This document shows, in pieces, positions 26,734 to 35,674 of a stretch of DNA of 64,000 nt. Below the pieces are notes generated by a model. It saw only the letters and a program-made list of their open reading frames with translations, did not search any database and had not been told where the DNA came from. A program made the position numbers and the translations under genes. Source of the DNA: Roseivivax lentus (GTDB taxonomy: Bacteria; Pseudomonadota; Alphaproteobacteria; Rhodobacterales; Rhodobacteraceae); assembly GCF_900156805.1 (NCBI RefSeq), contig NZ_FTOQ01000001.1, positions 248,001 through 312,000 of the forward strand, in the 5' to 3' direction. Positions within the stretch are counted from its first letter, which is position 1. Each line of letters opens with the position of its first letter.

Positions 26734-28097
26734 GCGTCTTCGGCCTCACGCGGTTCCGCGGCGCCTCGCTGGGCGCGCGGGCGGTCCGTTCGTCGCTCTG
26801 GTCGACCGGGGCCTTCGCCGCGAGCCAGCTGCTCCGCCTCGGCTCGAACCTCATCCTGACACGGCTTCTGTTCCCCGAGGCCTTCGGCCTGATGGCGCTT
26901 GTCGCGGTCATCATCCAGGGCCTCACGAATTTCTCCGATACCGGCGTCATGCAGGCGGTGATGAGCCACAAGCGCGGCGAGGACCCGCGCTTTCTGAACA
27001 CCGCCTTCACCATTCAGGCGATCCGGGGCGTGCTGCTCTGGGTCTTCGCCTGCCTGCTCGCCTGGCCGCTGTCGCTATTCTACAACGCCCCGCAGCTGAT
27101 CCAGATCCTGCCCGCCGCGGCGCTCAGCCTGATCGTGATGGGCGTCAACCCGATGCGGGTCGCGACGGCGCATCGGCATCTGCTGCTCGGTCGGGTGTCG
27201 CTGCTGGATATCCTGTCGCAGACGCTGGGCGTCCTCATTGCCATCGCGCTTGCATGGTGGATGCAATCGGTCTGGGCGCTGGTGATTTCGGGGGTGCTGG
27301 CCGCAATCATCAACGTGGCCTTCAACTGGGCGTTCCTGCCCGGCCATCCCGACCGGCTGCAATGGGACCGCGCGGCGGCGCGCGAGCTGACATCCTTCGG
27401 CAAGTGGATCTTCCTGTCGACCATCGCGGGCTTCTTCGTCAGCCAGGGCGACCGCATCCTGATCGGCCGCTTCCTGAGCCTCGGGGCGTTCGGCGTCTAC
27501 AATATCGGCTATTTCCTCGCCTCCTTCCCCAACATGCTGGGCCGCATGGTGGCGGGCAAGGTGCTGATCCCGATCTACCGCGAGGCGCCCCCGGGCGAAA
27601 GCCGGGCGAATTTCCTGAAGCTGCGGCGCATGCGGATGGTGGTGACCGCGACGCTTCTGGCGATCATCGCCGTGCTGGGGATGGCGGGTTTGTGGCTTGT
27701 TGAGCTGCTTTACGACGAACGCTACCGCGATGCGGGTCCGGTGATCGTGCTTCTGGCGGTGATGTGGATCCCGCAGATCATCGCGCTGACCTACGATCAG
27801 GCGGCCCTTGCGGTGGGCGACAGCCGCAACTTCTTCGTGCTGGCGCTGTTTCGTGCAGTGACGCTTCTGGGCTGCGTCTATCTCGGGCTCGAGATGGCGG
27901 GGCTCCTGGGGGCGATCATCGGGCAGGGCATGGCGGGGCTTCTGTCCTATCCCGTGGTGGTCTGGCTGTCGCGGAAATCGGGCGCCTGGGATCCTCTGCA
28001 CGATGCGCTTTTCGCGATGCTGGGCCTCGCCGTCACTGCCGTGCTGTTCACGGCGCACCGCGCCGATATCGTGGCGCTCGCGGCGGGCGCCCTGTGA
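26730..28097 (+). CDS. Oligosaccharide flippase (Wzx/MOP superfamily)
   Basis: A 455-residue membrane protein with about twelve transmembrane segments. The N-terminus (RSSLWSTGAFAASQLLRLGSNLILTRLLFPEAFGLMALV) is the conserved start of the lipopolysaccharide/EPS flippases related to WzxC. Motifs TGVMQAVM, GDRILIGRFLSLGAFGVYNIGYFLASFPN and AGLWLVELLYDERYRDAGPVI follow. It moves undecaprenyl-linked repeat units across the inner membrane, supplying the Wzy-like polymerase at 51.6-53.0 kb. It is coupled by ATGA overlap with the GT2 upstream; the PKS gene starts 111 bases later. Confidence 0.93.
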   Translation: MSVFGLTRFRGASLGARAVRSSLWSTGAFAASQLLRLGSNLILTRLLFPEAFGLMALVAVIIQGLTNFSDTGVMQAVMSHKRGEDPRFLNTAFTIQAIRGVLLWVFACLLAWPLSLFYNAPQLIQILPAAALSLIVMGVNPMRVATAHRHLLLGRVSLLDILSQTLGVLIAIALAWWMQSVWALVISGVLAAIINVAFNWAFLPGHPDRLQWDRAAARELTSFGKWIFLSTIAGFFVSQGDRILIGRFLSLGAFGVYNIGYFLASFPNMLGRMVAGKVLIPIYREAPPGESRANFLKLRRMRMVVTATLLAIIAVLGMAGLWLVELLYDERYRDAGPVIVLLAVMWIPQIIALTYDQAALAVGDSRNFFVLALFRAVTLLGCVYLGLEMAGLLGAIIGQGMAGLLSYPVVVWLSRKSGAWDPLHDALFAMLGLAVTAVLFTAHRADIVALAAGAL

Positions 28098-28136
28098 CAT
28101 CTCGGCGCTGAAAAAGGGCGCTTTATCGCATATGTT

Positions 28137-28172
28137 ACCGCAAGGCCGTCAAATTTCCCCCGCATTTGCGGT
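28137..28172 (+). promoter_or_regulatory. Inverted repeat upstream of the PKS operon, possible operator
   Basis: ACCGCAA at 28137-28143 and TTGCGGT at 28166-28172 are exact inverted copies 22 bases apart. They sit 37-72 bases before the PKS start in the only AT-rich stretch of this cluster (TTTATCGCATATGTT next to it). The position suits an operator or promoter region for the PKS-GT2-NRPS-PPTase operon. No regulator gene is adjacent. Confidence 0.4.
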
Positions 28173-28208
28173 ATATCCGTTTCGGGCAGGAGCAGCAGGA
28201 CAACAGGC

Positions 28209-31200
28209 ATGACACGACCTGACCAGGGTCCGGATTCGTCCTATTCCGACATTGCCATTGTCGGGATGGCCGCGCATTTGCCGGGCGCAGAGACGATTGC
28301 CCAATATTGGGACAATCTGCGCCGGGGTGTATCCTCCATCGCGCGGCTGAGCGAAGCGGAGCTTCTGGAGGCAGGCGTGCCGCCGGGGCTCTTGCGCCGC
28401 AAGGATTACGTGCCCTATGCCGCGCGTCTCGACGGGTTCGAGATGTTCGATGCGGAGTTCTTCGGCTTCTCCCCGAAAGAGGCGGCGATCCTCGACCCGC
28501 AACACCGCCGCTTCCTCGAGGTGGCGTGGGAGGCGATGGAGAATGCCGGCCACGTCCCGCAGACCTTCCCGGGCGCGGTGGGCGTTTTCGCGGGCTGCGG
28601 CATGGGCAGCTATTTCTATTTCAATCTCTGCTCCAACAGCGACCTCGTGGACAGCACGGGCATGTTCCTGCTGCGCCATACCGGCAACGACAAGGATTTC
28701 CTGACCACGCGGGCGAGCCACATTTTCGACCTCAAGGGCCCGTCGCTGTCGCTGCAGACGGCCTGCTCCACCTCGCTCGTGGCGGTGCATTACGCGGCGC
28801 AGTCGCTGCTGAACGGCGAATGCGACATGGCGCTGGCGGGCGGCGTGACGATCGAGCTGCCGCAGGGCCAGGGCTATGTCTTCAAGGAGAACGAGATCCT
28901 GTCGCCCGACGGCGCATGCCATGCCTTCGATCATCGCGCGCAGGGCACGGTCTTTGGCTCCGGCGCGGGCGTCGTGGTGCTGCGGCGCCTCGCCGATGCC
29001 ATCGCGGATGGCGATCATATCTGGGCGGTCATCAAGGGCAGCGCGGTCAACAACGACGGCGCCGACAAGGCGGGCTACCTCGCGCCGTCCGTGGGCGGAC
29101 AGGCCGCCGCCGTGGCCGAGGCGCAGGCCATCGCGAACACGCCCGCGGACACGATCGATTACGTCGAATGCCACGGCACCGGCACCTATCTGGGCGATCC
29201 GATCGAGGTCTCCGCCCTGACCGCGGCTTTCCGCGAGACCACGGAGGCCGAAGGCTTCTGCCGCATCGGGTCGGTAAAGACGAATATCGGCCATCTCGAC
29301 ACGGCGGCGGGCGCGGCGAGCCTCATCAAGACCGCGCTCGCGCTCAAACACGGGCAGATGCCGCCCAGCCTCGGCTATGAGGCGCCCAACCCCGCCATCG
29401 ATTTCGAGACCTCGCCGTTTCGCGTGAACGACAGGCTGCGCGACTGGCCGCGCCGCGATCATCCGCGCCGGGCCGGGGTCAATTCGCTGGGTGTGGGCGG
29501 CACCAACGCGCATGTGGTGCTGCAGGAGGCGCCGGAACGTGCCGCCTCCGAGACACCGGAATTTCCGTTCCAGATCCTGACGCTCTCGGCGCGGTGCAAG
29601 GCCGCGCTCGACGGCAATACGGCCCGGCTCGCGGCGCATCTGCGCAGTCATCCCGACCAGCCGCTGGCCGACGCGGCCTATACGCTGCGGACGGGCCGCG
29701 CGGAATTCGCCGAGCGCCGCATCGTCGTGGCCGAAACCCATGCGGAGGCCGCGGCTCTACTGGAGAAGGGCGACCGCTACCGCGTGCACAGCCACAAGGC
29801 GCTGACCGCTCCGGACGTGGCCTTTCTCTTTCCCGGCGGCGGCGCGCAATATCCGCAGATGGCGCGCGGTCTCTACGAGACCGAGCCGGTCTTCGCCGAC
29901 TGGATGGATCGCGGCCTCGATCACCTCGCGACCCTGACGGCGGAGGATCCGCGCGCGGCGTGGCTCGCCTCCGGTCCCGAGGCCGAGCAGCGCCTGCGCC
30001 AGCCCTCCGTGCAGCTGCCGCTCATTCTGATCACCGAGGTGGCGCTGGCGCGGCTCTGGGAGAGCTGGGGCGTGACCCCGGCCGCGCTCATGGGGCATTC
30101 CATGGGCGAGAACACCGCGGCCTGCATCGCGGGGGTCCTCGGCTTAGAAGACGCCATAGGTCTGGTGCATCTGCGCGGCACGCTGTTCGATTCCGTTCCC
30201 CGCGGCGGCATGTTGTCGGTCGCCATGTCCGAGGCCGCGCTCCTGCCGCATCTGGGCGAGGGGCTGGATCTCGCCGCGGTCAATGCGGCGCAATTGTCCG
30301 TCGCGACCGGCCCCGATGACGCGCTCGACGCGCTGGAGACCCGGCTGAAGGCGCAAGGCGTCGAATGCCAGCGCATCGGCATCAATGTGGCCGCCCATTC
30401 CCGGATGCTGGAGCCGATCCTGCCGGCCTTCCGAGCATATCTCGCGGGTCTCGACCTGAAGCCGCCGCAGATTCCCATCGTCTCCAACCGCTCGGGCGAC
30501 TGGCTGACCGACGCGGAGGCGACGAGCCCCGATTACTGGGCCGATCACCTGCGCAACACGGTGCGCTTTGCCGACGGGATCGCCACGCTCGGCGCGCCGG
30601 AAAACCGCGTTCTGCTCGAGGTCGGGCCGGGCCATGCCCTTTCGACGCTGGCACGCCAGCAGCCGCAGATCGGAGCGAACCGCGTGCTGACCGCCCTGCG
30701 CCACCCGAACGATGCCATCGCCGACGACCGCTATTTCCACGAGGCGCTGGGCCGTCTCTGGGCGCTGGGCGTCGCGGTCGACTGGGACCAGGTCTGGGGC
30801 GAGGCGCGCCGCAACCGCGTGCCGCTGCCGACCTACGCCTTCCAGCACGCGCCCTATTTCATCGAACCGGCGACCGGCAGGGCTGATACCTCGGCGCGCT
30901 ACCCCGCGCGGCGCGACGACATGCGCGCCTGGGGCACCGTTCCGGTCTGGCGTCCGCGCGCCTCCGAGCCGGCGGTGGATATCGACCACGATCCCGCGGC
31001 GCTGCCCACCGAGACCTGGCTCGTCTTCGCCGACGATGCCGGCCTGTCGGAGCAGGCGCTCGCGCCGCTGAGACGTGCCGGACACCGGGTCGTCGAGGTC
31101 CGCCCGGGCGACATCTTCGCGCGGGCGTCGGAGACCGCCTACCGCATCGCGCCGGAGCGCGGGCGGGAAGGCTACGACCTGCTTCTGGCCGATCTCGCAG

Positions 31201-34200
31201 CGCGCGGTCTTCTGCCCAGCCGCATCGCGCATTTCTGGGGGGTGACGGCGGATGAAAGCCATCGGCCGGGGTCGAGCTTTTTCCATCGACTGCAGGAACA
31301 GGGCTTCTATTCGCTGCTGTTTCTCGCCCAGGCGCTGGTCGATGAGGGGCTGACCCACGTTCATGTCGACGTCATCACCAATGGCGCTGCGCGGGTGCGG
31401 GACGAGGCGCTGCCGCATCCGGTGAAGGCCACCATCGCCGGGCCCGTCCGGGTGATTCCGCGCGAGGCCGAGGGGCTGAGCATGGCCACGCTCGATATCG
31501 TGCTGCCCGTGCCGGACGACGCGCCGTTCTGGCGCCCGGGCAAGGCCCGGCACACCCGGCAGGAGGCCTTCGCGGCGCTCGCCCGGCAGGTCACCGACGA
31601 ATTGATCTCGCCACCCGGGGGGCGCGAAGCCGCGATCCGCGACGGTCGGCGATACGCGCGCGGGCTTATCGAGGCGCCGCTGCCGCCGCAGGCGGAGACG
31701 CCGCTTTCGGGCACGATCCTGATGACGGGCGGTTTCGGCGGCATCTGCCGCACGTTCGGCCTCGCTGCCGCCGCGCATGGCGCGAAGCTGATCCTCGTGT
31801 CGCGGACCGAGCTTCCACCCCGCGCCGACTGGGCCGAATACAGCCGGCGCCACGCGCCGCAGGACCCGGTCTGCCGGGCCATCGCGCATGTCGCGGCACT
31901 GGAGGCGGCGGGTGCGGAGGTGATGGTCGCCACCGCCGATGTCTGCAACGAGGACGCCATGCGGCGCATCCGGGACGCCGCCGAGGACTGCTTCGGGCCG
32001 ATCACCGGCGTGATCCACGCGGCGGGCCGTCTGTCGGATCAGCCCTTCCTCGCGCTGAGCCCGGCGGATGTGGAGGAAATCTTCACCCCGAAACTGCACG
32101 GCACCGACGTGATCGACCGGCTCTTTTCCGGAGGTCGCGCGCAATGGATCGCGCATTTCTCGTCGGTCTCCACGATGGCGGCAGCGGCGGGGCAGCTCGA
32201 TTACGTGGCGGCCAACGAATACCTCAACGCGCTGGCCGAGGCGCGGGCGGACGATGCCACCCGGACGGTCGCGATCAACTGGGGCATCTGGGCCGAGGCC
32301 GGCATGGCCGCCGATGCGCTGGCGGCGCGCACCGGCACGCTCGAGCATTCCCCCGAAGAGCCCGCATCGCATCCGCTGCTCGACACGATGCGCTTCGATG
32401 CCGAGGGGCGGCGGGTCTTCGAGACGCAGCTGTCGACCGCCGATTGGGTGATCGACGAGCACCGCACGCGCGACGGCCTCGCGCTGCTGCCGGGGACCGC
32501 GTCGGTGACGCTTGCCGCGCATGCGCTGTCCGAGGCGGGCGAGGCCGGCGCCTTCGTGATCCGCGATCTCGCCTTCCTGCGGCCCTTCACCGTGCCCGAA
32601 GAGGGCAGCCGCCGCCTGACCACCCGGCTCGAGCGCAGCGATGCGGGCTACACGTTCGAACTTCTCTGCGAGGCCCGCGCCGAGGGGCGCACGGGCCGCA
32701 CGCGCTTTGCCGAGGCGCAGATCGACCTGCGCGCCCGGGGGCCTGCCCCGCGCATCGACCTGCCCGCGATCCGCGCCCGTCTCGGCGCGCCCGAGACCGC
32801 GCCCACGGGCCAGACCCTGACCACCGGGCAGGAGGCGCATCTCGCGTTCGGCCCGCGCTGGCGGGTGCTGACCGCCCGGGCGCTGTCCGCCGATGAGGGG
32901 CTGGCCGATCTGACGCTGGCGGATGCGGCTGTCGGGGACGCGTGTCTCGTGCATCCCGCGCTTCTCGATATCGCGACCGGCTGGGCGATGGAGCTTATTC
33001 CCGGCTACGCGCCCGATCACCTGTGGGTGCCTCTGTCCTATGTGCGCGTGACGGTCTGGGGGCCGCTTCCGGAGCGTATCGTCAGCTGGGTCCGGCCCGC
33101 GCAGGACGGCCATGCCACCACCGAAAGCGCGAGTTTCGATGTCACGCTCGCCACGCCGGACGGCACCGTGGTGATGGAGATCGCGGGCTTTGCCATCCGG
33201 CGGCTGGGCGATGCCGCGCAATTGCGCCGCCCGGCGCGGCTGAGCGCTGCGGAGATCGAAACCGATCAGGCCGGCGCCGGTGCGCCGCTATCCCCGGGCG
33301 AGGAGATGCTGCAGCACAACCTGAGCCAGGGCATCCGGCCCGAGGAAGGCGCCGAGGCCTTTGCGCGTGCCATGGCGCAAGCCCGGCCCGTCGTCGCGGT
33401 CAGCCCCGTTGCCATCGCCGCGCTGCGGGCGCAGGCCGAAATTGCGGCGCGGCCCGCGACCCAGATGCAGGCCTTCGAACGGCCCGTGATGGACGAGGAT
33501 TTCGCCGCGCCGGAGACCGATATCGAAAAGCGGCTCGCGGGGTTCTGGGAGGACCTTCTCGGCGTGCGCAACGTGGGCGTCGATGACAGCTTCTTCGATC
33601 TGGGTGGGCATTCGCTGATCGCGGTGCGGCTCTTCTCGATGGTCAAGAAGACCTACCGCGTGGATTTCCCGATCTCGGTGCTGTTCGAAGCGCCGACGAT
33701 CCGCGCCTGCGCCGCGCTGATCGCCGAAAAGGCGGGGATTTCCGACACCGCCTCCGGCACCGGCGAGGCGCCCGCACCGGCCCGGCCCGAGCGGCGCTTC
33801 TCGCATCTCGTGCCGATGCACGAGGGCGAACCGGGGCGGAAGGCGCCGTTCTTCCTCGTCGCGGGCATGTTCGGCAACGTTCTGAACCTGCGTCACCTCG
33901 CGCTTCTGATGGGCCGCGACCGGCCCTTCTACGGGCTGCAGGCCAAGGGCCTTTACGGGGACGAAGAGCCGCATCGCAGCATCGGCGAGGCCGCGCGCGA
34001 CTACATCGCCGAGCTGAAGCAGGTGCAGCCCGACGGGCCCTATCACCTGGGCGGGTTTTCGGGCGGCGGCATCATCGCCTTCGAGATGGCGCGGCAGCTC
34101 ACCGCGCTGGGCGACACGGTCGCGCTGGTGGCGCTGCTCGACACGCCCTTGCCGCAGAAGCGTCCGCTCCTGCCCGTCGACCGCGCGGTGATCCAGCTGC

Positions 34201-34664
34201 AGGAGCTGCGCCGCAAAGGCGTGGGCTACCCGTTCATCTGGGCGCGCAATCGCCTCCGCTGGGAGATCGAGAAGCGGCGCGCGAAAGCGGCGACGGGGGC
34301 CCCGGAAAGCTTCCACAACACCGAGATCGAGGCGGCCTTCCTCGGCGCCATCGCCGCTTACGAGGTGGCCTCCTATGACGGGCGCGTGGTCCTCTTCCGC
34401 CCGCCCCTGCGCGAGAAATGGCGCGTCGCGGGCGGACGGCTGGTGAACGACGAACGCGCTTATCTCAGCGACGACAACGATTGGGGCGGGCACCTGACGG
34501 ACCTGACCGTGATCGAGGTGCCGGGCGATCACGATTCGATGGTGCTGGAGCCCAATGTGCGCGTGCTCGCGGCAGCGCTGAAACAGGCCATGCGGGATGC
34601 CGGCCTGCCGCCCGGCGAAGGCGGCGCGGTGGTGCCCTTCGTGCGCACGGAGGCGGCGGAATGA
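28209..34664 (+). CDS. Modular type I polyketide synthase: KS-AT-KR-DH-ACP-TE
   Basis: A 2151-residue single-module PKS. KS, about residues 12-445: active Cys186 in TACSTSL, His322 in HGTGT, His362 in NIGHLDTAAG. AT, about 538-860: Ser631 in GHSMGE; the specificity motif reads VAAHS, not the malonyl HAFHS or methylmalonyl YASHS, so the extender is unclear. KR, about 1165-1365: TGGFGGI at 1173-1179 and Tyr1332 in YVAAN. DH, about 1390-1690: His1418 in DEHRTRDGLALLPG and Asp1587 in HPALLD. ACP: Ser1802 in GGHSL. TE, about 1850-2140: Ser1951 in GFSGGG, His2108 in GDHDS. All catalytic residues appear intact; no ER. It starts with a KS, so it needs an upstream loading module, which the NRPS gene of the same operon can supply. 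Confidence 0.95.
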   Translation: MTRPDQGPDSSYSDIAIVGMAAHLPGAETIAQYWDNLRRGVSSIARLSEAELLEAGVPPGLLRRKDYVPYAARLDGFEMFDAEFFGFSPKEAAILDPQHRRFLEVAWEAMENAGHVPQTFPGAVGVFAGCGMGSYFYFNLCSNSDLVDSTGMFLLRHTGNDKDFLTTRASHIFDLKGPSLSLQTACSTSLVAVHYAAQSLLNGECDMALAGGVTIELPQGQGYVFKENEILSPDGACHAFDHRAQGTVFGSGAGVVVLRRLADAIADGDHIWAVIKGSAVNNDGADKAGYLAPSVGGQAAAVAEAQAIANTPADTIDYVECHGTGTYLGDPIEVSALTAAFRETTEAEGFCRIGSVKTNIGHLDTAAGAASLIKTALALKHGQMPPSLGYEAPNPAIDFETSPFRVNDRLRDWPRRDHPRRAGVNSLGVGGTNAHVVLQEAPERAASETPEFPFQILTLSARCKAALDGNTARLAAHLRSHPDQPLADAAYTLRTGRAEFAERRIVVAETHAEAAALLEKGDRYRVHSHKALTAPDVAFLFPGGGAQYPQMARGLYETEPVFADWMDRGLDHLATLTAEDPRAAWLASGPEAEQRLRQPSVQLPLILITEVALARLWESWGVTPAALMGHSMGENTAACIAGVLGLEDAIGLVHLRGTLFDSVPRGGMLSVAMSEAALLPHLGEGLDLAAVNAAQLSVATGPDDALDALETRLKAQGVECQRIGINVAAHSRMLEPILPAFRAYLAGLDLKPPQIPIVSNRSGDWLTDAEATSPDYWADHLRNTVRFADGIATLGAPENRVLLEVGPGHALSTLARQQPQIGANRVLTALRHPNDAIADDRYFHEALGRLWALGVAVDWDQVWGEARRNRVPLPTYAFQHAPYFIEPATGRADTSARYPARRDDMRAWGTVPVWRPRASEPAVDIDHDPAALPTETWLVFADDAGLSEQALAPLRRAGHRVVEVRPGDIFARASETAYRIAPERGREGYDLLLADLAARGLLPSRIAHFWGVTADESHRPGSSFFHRLQEQGFYSLLFLAQALVDEGLTHVHVDVITNGAARVRDEALPHPVKATIAGPVRVIPREAEGLSMATLDIVLPVPDDAPFWRPGKARHTRQEAFAALARQVTDELISPPGGREAAIRDGRRYARGLIEAPLPPQAETPLSGTILMTGGFGGICRTFGLAAAAHGAKLILVSRTELPPRADWAEYSRRHAPQDPVCRAIAHVAALEAAGAEVMVATADVCNEDAMRRIRDAAEDCFGPITGVIHAAGRLSDQPFLALSPADVEEIFTPKLHGTDVIDRLFSGGRAQWIAHFSSVSTMAAAAGQLDYVAANEYLNALAEARADDATRTVAINWGIWAEAGMAADALAARTGTLEHSPEEPASHPLLDTMRFDAEGRRVFETQLSTADWVIDEHRTRDGLALLPGTASVTLAAHALSEAGEAGAFVIRDLAFLRPFTVPEEGSRRLTTRLERSDAGYTFELLCEARAEGRTGRTRFAEAQIDLRARGPAPRIDLPAIRARLGAPETAPTGQTLTTGQEAHLAFGPRWRVLTARALSADEGLADLTLADAAVGDACLVHPALLDIATGWAMELIPGYAPDHLWVPLSYVRVTVWGPLPERIVSWVRPAQDGHATTESASFDVTLATPDGTVVMEIAGFAIRRLGDAAQLRRPARLSAAEIETDQAGAGAPLSPGEEMLQHNLSQGIRPEEGAEAFARAMAQARPVVAVSPVAIAALRAQAEIAARPATQMQAFERPVMDEDFAAPETDIEKRLAGFWEDLLGVRNVGVDDSFFDLGGHSLIAVRLFSMVKKTYRVDFPISVLFEAPTIRACAALIAEKAGISDTASGTGEAPAPARPERRFSHLVPMHEGEPGRKAPFFLVAGMFGNVLNLRHLALLMGRDRPFYGLQAKGLYGDEEPHRSIGEAARDYIAELKQVQPDGPYHLGGFSGGGIIAFEMARQLTALGDTVALVALLDTPLPQKRPLLPVDRAVIQLQELRRKGVGYPFIWARNRLRWEIEKRRAKAATGAPESFHNTEIEAAFLGAIAAYEVASYDGRVVLFRPPLREKWRVAGGRLVNDERAYLSDDNDWGGHLTDLTVIEVPGDHDSMVLEPNVRVLAAALKQAMRDAGLPPGEGGAVVPFVRTEAAE

Positions 34665-35668
34665 GCGGGCGCGATGTCAGGCTCCTCGCGGTTCTTCTGA
34701 ACTGGCGCACCCCGGCGATGACGATCCGGGCGGCGGAGGCGCTGGCGCGCGCGCTCGACGGTCTCGATGCGGAGATCGTGATCGTCGACAATGACAGCGG
34801 CGACGGGTCCGAAGCCGCCCTGCGCGCCCATGTCGCCGCGTCGGACTGGCCGGTGCCCGCGCGCGTCCTGCAATCGGGGCAGAACGGCGGCTTCGCCTTC
34901 GGCAACAATGCGGGCATCCGGGCGGGCCGCAGCGACGGGGCGCGGCCCGACTACGTCTACGTCCTCAACTCCGACGCCTTTCCCGCCGCCGATGCCGTGC
35001 GCGTGCTGATCGACCATCTCGAGGCGCATCCCCGCGACGGCTTCGCCGGATCGCAGCTCTGGTCCGAGGACATGCCGATCCACATCTCGGCCTTCCGGTT
35101 TCCCACCATCGCCTCGGAATTCGAGGGCACCGCGCGGACGGGGATCATCACCCGCGCACTGCACCGGTACCGGGTGCCCTTCATGGACCTCACGCGGACG
35201 CGGCCCGTCGACTGGCTTGCCGGGGCGTCGATGCTCATGCGGCAGGACATGCTGGATCAGGTCGGGCTGCTGGACGATGGCTTCTTCCTCTATTTCGAGG
35301 AGACGGAGCATTTCTTCCGCGCCCGCCGCAAGGGCTGGACCGCGACCTACCTCGTCGAAAGCCGGGTGGAGCATCTGGGGTCGGTCTCGACCGGCATGAA
35401 GCAATGGACAGAGGTGCCGGATTACTGGTTCGACAGCCGCTGGCGGTACTTCACCCTGTCCCATGGCCGCGCCTATGCGGCATGCGCGACGCTGGCACGG
35501 GTGGCCGGGCTGTCGCTCTGGAAGCTGCGGCGTCTCATGGGCGCGCCCCGGCTCGATCCGCCGGGTACGTTGCGCCGGCTCCTGCGGCACGATCTGCGCG
35601 CCCTCTTCCAGACCACCCGGCGGCGCGACACGCGCGTCAGCCGGCCCAGATCGTCCCCTGCGGAGTAA
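34661..35668 (+). CDS. Glycosyltransferase family 2 within the PKS-NRPS operon
   Basis: A 335-residue enzyme starting at the ATG that overlaps the PKS stop (ATGA). VRLLAVLLNWRTPAMT, IVIVDNDSGDGSE and QNGGFAFGNNAGI are the rhamnosyl/mannosyl-type GT2 (WcaA/RfbN-like) blocks. VLNSDAFP replaces DXD, GASMLMRQDMLDQVGLLDDGFFLYFEE matches the family's acceptor loop with E-E, and the C-terminus is basic. It lies 6 bases before the NRPS gene, so it is translated with the assembly line. This places sugar transfer next to NRPS-PKS product formation, but its acceptor could equally be the EPS repeat unit. Confidence 0.9.
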   Translation: MSGRDVRLLAVLLNWRTPAMTIRAAEALARALDGLDAEIVIVDNDSGDGSEAALRAHVAASDWPVPARVLQSGQNGGFAFGNNAGIRAGRSDGARPDYVYVLNSDAFPAADAVRVLIDHLEAHPRDGFAGSQLWSEDMPIHISAFRFPTIASEFEGTARTGIITRALHRYRVPFMDLTRTRPVDWLAGASMLMRQDMLDQVGLLDDGFFLYFEETEHFFRARRKGWTATYLVESRVEHLGSVSTGMKQWTEVPDYWFDSRWRYFTLSHGRAYAACATLARVAGLSLWKLRRLMGAPRLDPPGTLRRLLRHDLRALFQTTRRRDTRVSRPRSSPAE

Positions 35669-35674
35669 GACGCG

